Assembly (NCBI GenBank): GCA_035524955.1
Contig: DATLFG010000059.1
Coordinates: 1 to 64,000, forward strand
Source of the DNA: CAMLFJ01 sp035524955
Lineage (GTDB): Bacteria; Methylomirabilota; Methylomirabilia; Rokubacteriales; CSP1-6
DNA length: 64,000 nucleotides
Direction: 5' to 3'
Shown here in pieces: positions 35,065 through 44,085 of the stretch. The stretch's first letter is position 1. Every line of letters starts with the position of its first letter. The position numbers and the translations under genes are program-made. Under the pieces are notes generated by a model, which did no database searches, was not told the DNA's origin, and worked only from the letters and a program-made list of their open reading frames with translations.

Positions 35065-35093
35065 CCCGGCGCTCCCCTCGCAGCATGGCCGCC

Positions 35094-36029
35094 ATGCGCA
35101 TCGTGGTGATGGGGTCGGGCGGGACCGGCGGATTCTTCGGCGCGAAGCTGGCGCGGGCGGGGGAGGACGTGACCTTCGTGGCGCGTGGCGCGCACCTGGC
35201 CGCGCTTCGCGCGGAGGGGTTGCGGATCCGGTCCGCGGTGGAGGGAGAGTGGAGCGTGCCGGCGCCCGCGGTCGAGCGCCTGGACGGGCTGCCGCCCGCC
35301 GATCTCGTACTCTTCTGCGTGAAGTCCTTCGACACCGAGGAGGCCGCCGCGCTGATCGGGCCGGTGGTGGGTCCGGACACCGGCGTGCTCTCGATCCAGA
35401 ACGGAGTGGACAACGAGGAGAAGCTCGCGCGGGTGCTCGGGGGAGGGCACGTGCTGGGGGGAGCGGTTCGGGTCTTCGCCACCATCGCGGCCCCGGGGGT
35501 GATCACGCATACCTTCGGAGGCCACCTCACCTTCGGCGAGATGGACGGGCGGGAGACCGCGCGCGCCCGGGCCTTTCTCTCCGCGTGCCAGAAGGCGGCC
35601 GTCCCGGCGGAGCTCGTGAGCGACGTCACCCGCGCCCTCTGGGAGAAGTACGTGTTTCTCACCACCCACGCCGGGATGACCGCGGTGACCCGGTGCCCGG
35701 CCGGGGTGCTGCGGGCGGTGCCGGAGGTGCGGGAAGTCTACCGGCGCACCGTGACCGAGATCCTCGCGATCGGCCGGGCCGCCGGCGTGACGCTCGACGA
35801 CGCGGTCCTGGAGCAGGGCTTCAAGCTCCTCGACACGGTGGCCCCGAACGCGTTCTCCTCGCTTCACCACGACCTGATCCACGGCAAGCGGCTCGAGCTG
35901 GAGGCCCTTCACGGCCACGCGGTGCGCCTGGCCGAGCGCCATCACGTGCCCGCGCCCACCGTCTTCGCGATCTACGCGGCGCTGCTGCCGTACCGGGACG
36001 GGGCGCCGGTCACTCCCGTCCGCCAGTAG
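35094..36029 (+). CDS. 2-dehydropantoate 2-reductase-like oxidoreductase
   Basis: 311 residues. The Rossmann motif VVMGSGGTGGFFGAKLARAG is at the N-terminus. It continues with LVLFCVKSFDTEEAA, SIQNGVDNEEKLARVL and the C-terminal domain with KYVFLTTHAGMTAVTRCP and SSLHHDLIHGKRLELEALHG, which holds the family's Lys and Ser. Ketopantoate reductases make pantoate for coenzyme A, but bacteria carry many paralogs with unknown substrates. ATG 35094 is preferred; 35085 is also in frame. Confidence 0.8.
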   Translation: MRIVVMGSGGTGGFFGAKLARAGEDVTFVARGAHLAALRAEGLRIRSAVEGEWSVPAPAVERLDGLPPADLVLFCVKSFDTEEAAALIGPVVGPDTGVLSIQNGVDNEEKLARVLGGGHVLGGAVRVFATIAAPGVITHTFGGHLTFGEMDGRETARARAFLSACQKAAVPAELVSDVTRALWEKYVFLTTHAGMTAVTRCPAGVLRAVPEVREVYRRTVTEILAIGRAAGVTLDDAVLEQGFKLLDTVAPNAFSSLHHDLIHGKRLELEALHGHAVRLAERHHVPAPTVFAIYAALLPYRDGAPVTPVRQ

Positions 36030-36043
36030 CGGCAGCACTCGCG

Positions 36044-38485
36044 ATGCCAGGATCGGTTCCTGCCCACGCGCGCGCGGTCATCGTCGGCGGGGGCATCGTC
36101 GGGTGTAGCGTCGCCTATCACCTGACGAAGCTCGGCTGGCGCGACGTCCTCCTCCTCGAGCGGCGCCAGCTCTCCAGCGGAACCACCTGGCACGCGGCCG
36201 GGCTGGTCGGCCAGCTCCGGTCGAGCCACAACCTCACCCGTCTGGCGAGCTACGGGGCCGTCCTCTACGAGCGCCTCGAGGCCGAGACGGGCCAGGCCAC
36301 GGGGTTCCGCCGGTCGGGGAGCATCAGCGTCGCGCGGACGGCCGAGCGCCTCGTCGAGCTCAAGCGCGGCGCCTCCATGGCGCGGTGCTTCGGCGTCGAC
36401 GTCGAGGTGATCTCGCCGGGCGAGGCCGGCCGCCGGTGGCCGCTGATGCGGACGGACGACCTTGCCGGGGCGGTGTGGATTCCCGGCGACGGGCGGACGA
36501 ACCCGGTCGACACGACGCTCGCGCTGGCCCGGGGCGCGCGGAACGGCGGCGCCGCGATCGTCGAGCACGTGGCGGTGACCGGGATCCGGTGCGAGCGCGG
36601 CGCCGCGACCGGCGTGCGCACGGATCACGGCGACGTCGCGTGCGAGGTGGTCGTCAACTGCGCCGGCATGTGGGGCCGCGAGGTCGGCCGGATGGCCGGC
36701 GTCAACGTGCCGCTGCAGGCGGCCGAGCACTTCTACATCGTCACCGAGCCGCTGGCGGGCGTCACCCGCGACCTGCCCGTGCTCCGCGACACCGACGGCT
36801 ACATCTATGTGCGCGAGGAAGTCGGCGGCCTGCTCATGGGCGGATTCGAGCCGGCGGCCAAGCCGTGGGGTACGGACGGCATCCCGCGGGACTTCGAGTT
36901 TTCGCTGCTGCCGGAGGACTGGGAGCACTTTCGAGTGCTGATGGAGCAGGCGTGCCTGCGCATCCCGGCGCTGGAGACCGCCCCGGTGCGCCGGCACGTG
37001 AACGGACCCGAGAGCTTCACGCCCGACAACCGCTACATGCTCGGCGAGGCCCCGGAGCTGCGGAACTTCTTCGTGGCGGCCGGGTTCAACTCCATCGGCA
37101 TCGCCTCCGCGGCGGGGGCCGGCCGGGCCCTGGCCGAATGGATCGTCGGCGGCGAGCCGAGCCTCGATCTCTGGGATGTCGACATCCGCCGCTTCATGCC
37201 GTTCCAGGGCAATGCCGCCTACCTGCGCGCGCGCACCCGGGAGGTGGTGGGCCTGCTCTACGCGATGCACTGGCCCTTCCGCCAGCCGGAGACCGCTCGC
37301 GGCGTGCGCCGCTCGGTGCTGCACGATCGCCTGGCCGCCCGCGGGGCCGGCTTCGGCGTCGTCGCGGGCTGGGAGCGCGCGAACTGGTTCGCGCCTCCGG
37401 GCGCCGAGCCGCGCTACGCCTACACGTACGGTCGCCAGAACTGGTTCGCGGACGCCGCCGCCGAGCACCGGGCGGTGCGGGAGGCCGTCGGGCTCTTCGA
37501 TCAGTCGTCCCTGGCCAAGCTCCTGCTCCAGGGGCCGGACGCCGTGGCCGCGCTGCAGCGCCTGTGCGCCAACGACGTGGACGTGGCCCCTGGGCGGATC
37601 GTCTACACGCAGATGCTCAACGCGCGGGGCGGCATCGAGTGCGACCTCACCGTGACCCGCCTGGCCGACGATGCGTTCCTGGTCGTCACCGTCGCCGCCG
37701 CCGCCACCCACGACGCGGACTGGATCCGCCGCGGCATCGCGGCCGGCCGGGTCACGCTCACCGACGTGACGTCCGCCTTCGCCGTGCTCGGCGTCATGGG
37801 CCCTCACTCGCGCGACCTCCTCGGGCGCCTCACCGGGGCCGAGCTGTCGAACGCGGCCTTCCCGTTCGGCACCGTCCGCGAGATCGAGCTCGGCTACGCC
37901 ACGGTGCGGGCCACCCGGATCACCTACGTCGGCGAGCTGGGCTGGGAGCTGTACGTGCCGACGGAGCTGGCGATGGGCGTCTATGACGACGTGGTCGCCG
38001 CCGGCGACGGCCTCGGGTTCCGGCACGCCGGCTACCACGCGATGGACTCGCTGCGCCTCGAGAAGGGCTACCGCTCCTGGGGCCACGACATCGGTCCCGA
38101 CGATACGCCGCTCGAGGCCGGACTGGGCTTCGCGGTGGCGTTCGAGAAGGAGGGGTTCGTGGGGCGCGAGGCGCTGCTCCGCCAGCGCGCCGGGCCTCGC
38201 GCCCGCCGCCTCGTGATGTTCACGCTCGACGACCCGGAGCCACTGCTGCTCGGGGACGAGCCGATCTGGTGCGACGGGGCCCTCGTCGGCCGGATCACCT
38301 CGGGCGCCTACGGCCACACCCTGGGACGCTCGGTGGGCATGGGCTACGTCACCCACCCGGACGGCATCGACGCGGTGTTCCTGGGGGCGGGCCGCTGGGA
38401 GCTGGAGATCGCGACCGAGCGCTTCCCGGCGACCGCCCGGCTGGAGCCGCCGTACGATCCCGCGTCCGCGCGCGTGCGAGGGTAG
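36044..38485 (+). CDS. GcvT-family FAD-dependent dehydrogenase (sarcosine/dimethylglycine type)
   Basis: 813 residues. An N-terminal DAO/FAD domain has VIVGGGIVGCSVAYHL, and SGTTWHAAG includes the histidine expected to carry covalent FAD. GWNSI-like substrate-site residues lie near 340 (AGFNSIGIASAAGAG). A GcvT aminomethyltransferase-type domain begins near residue 465 (LFDQSSLAKLLLQGP), with a C-terminal barrel (SGAYGHTLGRSVGMGYV). Such enzymes oxidatively demethylate sarcosine, dimethylglycine or related N-methyl compounds, passing the one-carbon unit to tetrahydrofolate. It starts 14 bases after the preceding gene. Confidence 0.88.
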   Translation: MPGSVPAHARAVIVGGGIVGCSVAYHLTKLGWRDVLLLERRQLSSGTTWHAAGLVGQLRSSHNLTRLASYGAVLYERLEAETGQATGFRRSGSISVARTAERLVELKRGASMARCFGVDVEVISPGEAGRRWPLMRTDDLAGAVWIPGDGRTNPVDTTLALARGARNGGAAIVEHVAVTGIRCERGAATGVRTDHGDVACEVVVNCAGMWGREVGRMAGVNVPLQAAEHFYIVTEPLAGVTRDLPVLRDTDGYIYVREEVGGLLMGGFEPAAKPWGTDGIPRDFEFSLLPEDWEHFRVLMEQACLRIPALETAPVRRHVNGPESFTPDNRYMLGEAPELRNFFVAAGFNSIGIASAAGAGRALAEWIVGGEPSLDLWDVDIRRFMPFQGNAAYLRARTREVVGLLYAMHWPFRQPETARGVRRSVLHDRLAARGAGFGVVAGWERANWFAPPGAEPRYAYTYGRQNWFADAAAEHRAVREAVGLFDQSSLAKLLLQGPDAVAALQRLCANDVDVAPGRIVYTQMLNARGGIECDLTVTRLADDAFLVVTVAAAATHDADWIRRGIAAGRVTLTDVTSAFAVLGVMGPHSRDLLGRLTGAELSNAAFPFGTVREIELGYATVRATRITYVGELGWELYVPTELAMGVYDDVVAAGDGLGFRHAGYHAMDSLRLEKGYRSWGHDIGPDDTPLEAGLGFAVAFEKEGFVGREALLRQRAGPRARRLVMFTLDDPEPLLLGDEPIWCDGALVGRITSGAYGHTLGRSVGMGYVTHPDGIDAVFLGAGRWELEIATERFPATARLEPPYDPASARVRG

Positions 38486-38486
38486 C

Positions 38487-38807
38487 CTAGCCTCCGGGGG
38501 CGCGATAGCCCCCGTCCAGTCGGGTCGCCTCGTCCATCTCCTCGGCGCTCAGCAGCACCGTCGTCGTCCAGTGCCCGGCGCCGCTCGCGGCCACGATGAC
38601 CGAGGCGGCCGCCGCGGCGACCGGCCCCGGCAGGTCGACGATCATGAACAGGTCCGTCTCGCCGAGCGCGAAGTGAAAGCATTCGAGCCGTCCACCCAGG
38701 CTCTGCACGAGCCGCTCGACGGCCTGGCGCCGCCGGGTCCCGCCCTCCCGGAGCAGTCCCTGGGCGCCCTCCCGCGAGTACGAGCCCCGGAACAGGTAGC
38801 GCGGCAT
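38487..38807 (-). CDS. GYD-domain protein
   Basis: 106 residues. RYLFRGSYSREGAQGLLREGG, then VQSLGGRLECFHFALGETDLFMIVDLP, is the GYD-domain pattern (PF08734-type, ferredoxin-like alpha/beta). These small proteins are common in soil bacteria and have no known function. The gene ends one base past the convergent dehydrogenase gene, over a hairpin. Confidence 0.75.
   Translation of the reverse strand: MPRYLFRGSYSREGAQGLLREGGTRRRQAVERLVQSLGGRLECFHFALGETDLFMIVDLPGPVAAAAASVIVAASGAGHWTTTVLLSAEEMDEATRLDGGYRAPGG
38495..38514. terminator. Hairpin at the 3' ends of two convergent genes
   Basis: CGGGGGC and GCCCCCG surround six bases. It lies inside the last codons of the GYD gene, just after the stop of the GcvT-type dehydrogenase gene, so it may end transcription of the latter. 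There is no T-run, so the assignment is tentative. Confidence 0.35.
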
Positions 38808-38815
38808 CGCCGGCC

Positions 38816-39868
38816 TCAGGCGAACACGAACGCGCGGGCGGGATTGTCGACGAGTAGCCGCCGGAGCCCGGCGTCGTCCACCCCCTTGCGCCGGAGGCGC
38901 GGCACCACGTTCACGAGCAGGTGGTGGTAGCCGTACCCGCCGTACTTCGTCAGCGAGCTCTTGTAGGCGATGTCATGGGACATGAGGATCTGGTCCTGGT
39001 GGCCGCGGGCGATGAGGCCCAGGATCTGGGCCATGCGGCCGCCGTCGTTGGGCATGTCGAAGTCGGGGTTGTAGGGATAGTAGGAGTTCTCCAGCCCGAA
39101 GAGGTCGTACTCGAGCCAGACGCCCGTCGCCGCCAGATCGAACAGGTGCCGCTCGTCGGCGATGGTCCGGTCGACGTGGCACATGATGGTGCGCCGGAGA
39201 TCGCCGCCCTGCTTGCCGATCAGCTCCAGGATCTGCATGGGAGCCGTCTGGTCACGGCCCGGATGGATCATCAGCGGCGCCCCCGTCTGGCGCTGGGCCT
39301 CGACCGCCGCGCGGACGACCTTCCGTTCGTTCTCCGTCCACGGCCACGTGTTGCCGATCTCGCCGATGAGCCCAGCCCGGACGCCCGTGTCGCCCACCCC
39401 GTCCGTGACCTCGCGGACGATCTCGTCGGCGATGGAGTCCTCGCTCCGCCGGTCCATGTCGGCGGGATGGGCGGCCGCCACGTAGTAGCCGGCGCCCATC
39501 ACCACGTTCAGACCGGTCGCCCGCGAGAGACGGGCCAGCGCGAGCGGGTCGCGGGCGAGGCTCACGTTGGTCGGGTCGACGACCGTCTGCCCGCCGGCGT
39601 GCTTGAACAGCATGATCTCGTCCCGCGCGGTCCGCTCGTCGAGCAAGCGGAGGTTGTCGAGGTTCGCGTTGAAGTTCTGCCGCACCCACCCCACGTTCGA
39701 CAGGCTCACCGGCTGGTAGGCCAGTCCCTTGTCGCTCGCCGCGGCCGGCTCCCGGAACATCACCGCGAAGTCGATGAGCAGGTGCTCGTGCGGCAGCGTG
39801 ACGCCCATGGCCTCGGCATCGATGGGCCCCAGGACGGTCAGGGTCTTCCCCGAGAGCGCGCTCGTCAT
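38816..39868 (-). CDS. Phosphotriesterase-family metal-dependent hydrolase
   Basis: 350 residues. LPHEHLLIDF carries the HxH metal ligands. The metal-bridging position is in AGLIGEIGNTWPW (Glu rather than a carboxylated Lys, as in E. coli PHP). PLMIHPG and CHVDRTIADE give two more His, and LMSHDIAYK the final Asp. The fold is a TIM barrel with a binuclear metal centre. Members include lactonases and amidohydrolases as well as organophosphate hydrolases; the natural substrate is unknown. Confidence 0.88.
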   Translation of the reverse strand: MTSALSGKTLTVLGPIDAEAMGVTLPHEHLLIDFAVMFREPAAASDKGLAYQPVSLSNVGWVRQNFNANLDNLRLLDERTARDEIMLFKHAGGQTVVDPTNVSLARDPLALARLSRATGLNVVMGAGYYVAAAHPADMDRRSEDSIADEIVREVTDGVGDTGVRAGLIGEIGNTWPWTENERKVVRAAVEAQRQTGAPLMIHPGRDQTAPMQILELIGKQGGDLRRTIMCHVDRTIADERHLFDLAATGVWLEYDLFGLENSYYPYNPDFDMPNDGGRMAQILGLIARGHQDQILMSHDIAYKSSLTKYGGYGYHHLLVNVVPRLRRKGVDDAGLRRLLVDNPARAFVFA

Positions 39869-40024
39869 GACGAGGCCCTATCCGGCGGCGGGGGTGAGGC
39901 CGTCCTTCGACCGGCGATCATCGGCGTGTCTCCCATGGAGTGTGACCTCCCGGCGATGGCGCCCGGGGTGTAAGCCAACGCGGCGTTCCAGGTCACCACC
40001 GTTCGGCCTCGGATCGGACGTGCC

Positions 40025-40163
40025 CTAGCGGAGTGTGGCGGCGATGCGTCGGATCTTCTCGGGCGTGTGCTACGCAGAAGAAGAACAGGCCGGCGACGAG
40101 GACCGCCCCGGCCTCCTCGCGGCGGGTGTTCGCGATGCGTTGCCGGATGGCGGCGGTTACCAT
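40025..40163 (-). pseudogene. Remnant of a major-facilitator/NTP-transporter gene
   Basis: The start codon at 40163 overlaps the stop of the gamma-glutamyltransferase gene (ATGGTAA). The frame reads MVTAAIRQRIANTRREEAGA followed by VLVAGLFFFC. This looks like the N-terminus of a transporter of the ATP/ADP-translocase-like or MFS type, where the first membrane helix starts. The helix breaks off at about 40075. In a second frame, HTPEKIRRIAATLR and a stop follow, which looks like the C-terminus of a soluble or cytoplasmic tail. An internal deletion fusing both ends is the simplest reading. Confidence 0.4.
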
Positions 40164-41878
40164 CCCATCGCTCGCGCGGCCCGGCGAGGATCGGCACCGC
40201 CGTAGAGGATCCCCGCCTCCCGGTCCGCCGAGATGGCGCACACTCCCGCGGTGCCGATGGACAGGTCGGGCAGCCACTGCACCCGATGCCCGAGCGCGGC
40301 CAGGGCCCCGCCCGTGGCCTCGCCGATCGACCGCTCGAGGTCGAGGCGGCCGGGGTGGTACGGATGCGGCTCGAACGATCCCGGGAAGCTGTGGGTGACG
40401 AACCGCGGTGCTTCGACGGCCTCCTGGATGCTCATGCCGAACACCGTGTGGTTCAGGAAGACCTGCAGCATGCCCTGGGGCTGCAGATCGCCGCCGGGCG
40501 CGCCGAAGGGCATCACCCATCGCCCGCCGCGGCGGGCGAGCGCGGGGTTGGGCGTGAGGCGCGGCCGCTTGCCCGGCGCGACGCAGGAGGGGTGGCCCGG
40601 CACCCCCCAGGACTGCGAGCCGCGCGACGAGGGGCAGAAGCCGAGGCCGGGGATCACCGGCCCGTCCCACGACACGTCGCTGGGGGTCGCCGAGAACGCG
40701 TTGCCCTGACGATCGACCACGCAGACGTACGAGGTGTCACCGTCGAGGTCCGCGCCTTCGCTGGCCATCGCCGGGGCCGGGCGCGACGTGACCACCGCTG
40801 CGTCGAATCCAGCCGGACGCCCCGCCGGCGGCATCTCGGACCAGGCGCTCCCCTCGCGGATGAGCCGGCACCGCTCGGCCGCGTAGGCGGGCGCGAGCAG
40901 CGCGTCCATCGGCACGGAGACGAAGCGCGGGTCGCCGTAGTACCGATCGCGGTCGGCGAAGCCGAGCTTCATCACCTCGGTGATCAGGTGGACGTAGGCC
41001 GGCGTGTTGTGGCCGAGGGCCCGCAGGTCGATGCCCTCGAGCAGCGAGAGCATCTGGAGCAGCACCGGGCCCTGGCTCCAGGGGCCGCAGCTGAGCACCT
41101 CCATGCCGCCGAAGGTGGTGCGCACCGGGCGATCGATCTCGGACCGGTAGGATGCCAGGTCGTCGGCCGTGAGCCAGCCGCCGTTGTCGCGGTGATACCG
41201 CACCATGGCGGTGGCGAGGTCGCCGCGGTAGAAGGCCTCCCGCGCCGCGCGGAGGCCGACGGCACGGCCGCGCCCGCCGGCCGCGCGCTCCTCGTCCGCC
41301 ATGAACTGCAGCGACCGGGCGAGGTCGGCCTGCACGAACAGCTCGCCCTCGCGCGGCGGCCGGCCGCCGGGAAGCCAGATCGCGGCGCTGGCGGGCCAGC
41401 GACGGTAGCCGTCGGCATTCCGATCGATGTAGTGGGCCATCACCGGGTGCATGGTGAAGCCCTCGCGCGCGTAGCGGATGGCGGCCGCGGCGGCCTCGCC
41501 GAAGCTCAGCGTGCCGTATCGTTCCAGCGCGAGGATCCAGGCGTCCGGTGCGGCCGGGACCACGGTTCGCAGCAGGCCGACCGGGATGGCGCCGCCGTGC
41601 TCCTCCACGAACGTCGCCAGCCGGGCGGCCCGTGGCCAGCCCCCGAGCCCGGCGATGGTGATGGTCTCGTCGCGGTCGGCCAGGTGGATGAGGATGGGGG
41701 CCACGCCGGAGAACTGCACCTGGTCGCTGTGCACCACGCCGAGCGCGATCCCGGCGGCCACGCCGGCGTCGACCACGTTGCCGCCGGCCCGGAGCACCGC
41801 AGCGCCGGCCTCGGCGGCGAGGTAGTGGCCGGCCGAGATCATGTGGCGGGCGCCGGTGATCATCGGTTGGAGCGGCAT
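40157..41878 (-). CDS. Gamma-glutamyltransferase family protein
   Basis: 573 residues, no signal peptide. The opening GHYLAAEAGAAVLRAGGNVVDAGVAAGIALGVV is typical. Near residue 380 comes GDTSYVCVVDRQGNAFSATPS, where the Thr of DTS matches the autoprocessing nucleophile (TTH in the E. coli enzyme; here His becomes Tyr). A C-terminal block has GAPGGDLQPQGMLQVFLNH. The protein probably self-cleaves into two subunits and hydrolyses or transfers a gamma-glutamyl-like amide. With no export signal and an altered TTH motif, it may act on a cytoplasmic compound rather than glutathione. Confidence 0.88.
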   Translation of the reverse strand: MPLQPMITGARHMISAGHYLAAEAGAAVLRAGGNVVDAGVAAGIALGVVHSDQVQFSGVAPILIHLADRDETITIAGLGGWPRAARLATFVEEHGGAIPVGLLRTVVPAAPDAWILALERYGTLSFGEAAAAAIRYAREGFTMHPVMAHYIDRNADGYRRWPASAAIWLPGGRPPREGELFVQADLARSLQFMADEERAAGGRGRAVGLRAAREAFYRGDLATAMVRYHRDNGGWLTADDLASYRSEIDRPVRTTFGGMEVLSCGPWSQGPVLLQMLSLLEGIDLRALGHNTPAYVHLITEVMKLGFADRDRYYGDPRFVSVPMDALLAPAYAAERCRLIREGSAWSEMPPAGRPAGFDAAVVTSRPAPAMASEGADLDGDTSYVCVVDRQGNAFSATPSDVSWDGPVIPGLGFCPSSRGSQSWGVPGHPSCVAPGKRPRLTPNPALARRGGRWVMPFGAPGGDLQPQGMLQVFLNHTVFGMSIQEAVEAPRFVTHSFPGSFEPHPYHPGRLDLERSIGEATGGALAALGHRVQWLPDLSIGTAGVCAISADREAGILYGGADPRRAARAMGW

Positions 41879-41965
41879 CCGCCGTATCGTCGCAGATCTG
41901 CCACGGCCGAGGCGCAGAAGTTTCTGAGCCGCCGCGGCGCGCGGGGGAGGGAGAGGCGACGGCGG

Positions 41966-42190
41966 TCAGGCGTCGTACCACCACGTGCGGCAGGCCGCGG
42001 GGGTGATCGGCGGATACTCGGGCGGCGTGTCCGGGCCCTGGCCCGTCGGCAGGCCTTCGATTGACCGTGTCGACGTGCGGGCCCGGGAAGAACGGGATCG
42101 TGTAGCGGTGCCGGCCGATCGGCGGCAAGGCCCGATGCGGCGTGGAGACGGAACACCAGAGGCGCGGCTCCGGACGCTCCCGGGCGGCCG
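41966..42190 (-). pseudogene. C-terminal fragment of a 2-oxoglutarate/Fe(II) oxygenase, frameshifted
   Basis: Leftward, the frame reads VSTPHRALPPIGRHRYTIPF followed by FPGPHVDTV. After one extra base near 42061 the frame changes and continues as EGLPTGQGPDTPPEYPPITP and a final WWYDA before the stop. This is the C-terminus of isopenicillin-N-synthase-like oxygenases, in which the HR of STPHR precedes the iron-binding core. The 5' part is absent and the ABC transporter gene begins at 42220 on the other strand. Confidence 0.5.
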
Positions 42191-42219
42191 GCGGCGCGAG
42201 GGTGGTCTATACTGACTCG

Positions 42220-44085
42220 GTGTCGGCGCTCAGACGTCTCCTGCCGTATCTGGACCGCTACCGGCTCCGCTACCTCGGGGGCGCGGCCTGCCTGCTCCTC
42301 GCCACCGCGTTCTCGCTGAGCATCCCGTGGACCGTGAAGAGCGCGGTGGACGCGCTGGAGCGCGACGGGCTCGCCGCCCGCATCGGCCCCTACGTCCTTC
42401 TGATCTTGGGCCTGGCCGTGGCGCACGGCGCCGCGCGTCTGGGATCGCGCTTCGCCATGCTGGGCGCCGGCCAGTGGGTGGAGCACGACATTCGCGCCGA
42501 CCTGTACGCGCGGCTCCTCGCTCTACCGGCGGCGTTCTATCAGCGGCACCGCACGGGCGATCTGATGTCGCGCGTGTCCAACGACATCTCCACGCTGCGG
42601 GCGCTGGCCGGGTTCGGGACCGTGATGCTGATCAGCACCACGCTCGCCTTCGGGGGCGCCCTGGCCGCCATGTGGCTCATCGACCCGTGGCTCACCCTGT
42701 TCGCGATGGCGCCGTTCCCTGCGCTGGTGATCATCGCGAAGCGCTTCCACCACGACACCGAGGTGCGCTCCACCGCGGTGCAGGAGCAGCTCGGGGCCCT
42801 CTCCGCGAAGGTGCAGGAGAACCTGACCGGCATGCCGGTGGTGCGCGCGTACACCATGGAAGCGCGGGAGGTGGCCGAGTTCGAGGGGCTCAACGCGGAG
42901 TACCTCACGCGCAACATGGCGCTGGCGCGGATCCAGGCGGTGTCGTGGCCCCTGATGGGGCTGGTCTCGGGCCTGGGCGTGCTGATCGTGATGTGGCTCG
43001 GCGGCAAGGCGGTGGTGGACGGTCGGATCTCGCTCGGAGCCTTCGTGGCCTTCAACGGGTACCTGACGCAGCTCGCCTGGCCCACCATCGCGCTGGGCTG
43101 GACCCTGGCCAGCATCCAGCGCGGCCTGGCCGCCATGGCCCGCGTGACCGAGGTGCTGGACGAGCGCGCCCATGATGGCGTGAGCGCGCGCCCACACGAT
43201 GGCCTGGGCGACGGGCTGTCCGCCGGGGCAGTGGACGGGCTGTCCGCGGATTGGGGGAGTGCGGGGGCCATTTCCGGGCCCCCGCATATGAAGAAGAAGA
43301 AGAAGAGCGCGCCAGAACAAGCTCCCAAACTCTTGCCGGGCGGCCCCGTTGAGTTCAGAAACCTCACGTTCGCGTACGACGACCGCGGCCCCGTCCTGCG
43401 CGACGTGTCGTTCACGGTGCCGGCGGGTGGGGTGGTGGCGGTGGTCGGGCCGACAGGGAGTGGCAAGTCCACGCTGGGCACGCTGTTGTGCCGTCTCTAC
43501 GAGCCCCCGCGCGGCACGGTATGGATCGGAGGGCAGGACGTGCTCGACCTGCCGGTCGGCCGGCTCCGGCGATCGGTGGGCTACGTGCCGCAGGAATCGT
43601 TTCTCTTCTCCCGCCCGCTGCGAGACAACGTGCGGCTGGCCGATGAGACCGCGGGACCGGAGCGCCTCGAGGCGGTGGCCCGGACCGCCGGACTGGCGGA
43701 CGATCTGGGCGCGCTGCCCCTCGGCTGGGACACGGTGGTCGGCGAGCGCGGCCTCACGCTGTCGGGCGGCCAGCGGCAGCGGGTGGCGCTGGCGCGCGCG
43801 CTGGTGGCAGATCCGCCGGTGCTCGTCCTGGACGACGTGCTGGCCTCGGTGGATGCGGCCAAGGAGTGGGAGATCACCCGCGCGCTCCGGGGCGCGGCCA
43901 GTGGCCGCACCACGCTGCTGACGACGCATCGTCTGAAGGCGGCCGCCGAGGCAGACGCGATCGTGGTGCTCGACGAGGGCCGGGTGGTCGAGGAGGGCCG
44001 GCACGCGGACCTTCTCGCGGCCGGCGGTCTCTACGCCCGCCTCTGGCGCGTCCAGCAGCTGGAGGACGAGCTCGCCAGTGCCTGA
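42220..44085 (+). CDS. ABC exporter half-transporter, first subunit
   Basis: 621 residues, with a transmembrane domain at 1-310 (six spans) and a nucleotide-binding domain at about 375-610. Walker A is GPTGSGKST, the Q-loop is GYVPQESFLFS, the signature is LSGGQRQ, and Walker B is VLVLDDVLASVD. The catalytic Glu after Walker B is Asp, the usual mark of the degenerate site in heterodimeric exporters. The start is GTG 42220. A 60-residue linker between the two domains contains low-complexity DNA, including one copy of a 34-bp hairpin repeat, and ends in five Lys. Its partner is the next gene. Confidence 0.9.
   Translation: MSALRRLLPYLDRYRLRYLGGAACLLLATAFSLSIPWTVKSAVDALERDGLAARIGPYVLLILGLAVAHGAARLGSRFAMLGAGQWVEHDIRADLYARLLALPAAFYQRHRTGDLMSRVSNDISTLRALAGFGTVMLISTTLAFGGALAAMWLIDPWLTLFAMAPFPALVIIAKRFHHDTEVRSTAVQEQLGALSAKVQENLTGMPVVRAYTMEAREVAEFEGLNAEYLTRNMALARIQAVSWPLMGLVSGLGVLIVMWLGGKAVVDGRISLGAFVAFNGYLTQLAWPTIALGWTLASIQRGLAAMARVTEVLDERAHDGVSARPHDGLGDGLSAGAVDGLSADWGSAGAISGPPHMKKKKKSAPEQAPKLLPGGPVEFRNLTFAYDDRGPVLRDVSFTVPAGGVVAVVGPTGSGKSTLGTLLCRLYEPPRGTVWIGGQDVLDLPVGRLRRSVGYVPQESFLFSRPLRDNVRLADETAGPERLEAVARTAGLADDLGALPLGWDTVVGERGLTLSGGQRQRVALARALVADPPVLVLDDVLASVDAAKEWEITRALRGAASGRTTLLTTHRLKAAAEADAIVVLDEGRVVEEGRHADLLAAGGLYARLWRVQQLEDELASA
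43253..43286 (+). repeat. Hairpin repeat, copy 1, inside the ABC linker
   Basis: The stem arms are TGCGGGGGCC and GGCCCCCGCA with a 7-base loop, preceded by GGGGGAGT. It is translated in frame as part of the interdomain linker. A second copy with two mismatches over 34 bases is at 44142-44175. Confidence 0.8.

Noticed and set aside
35972..38356. 794-codon open frame on the minus strand under the GcvT-type gene
   Set aside because: It is a codon-bias shadow; the plus strand has FAD and GcvT motifs over the same interval.
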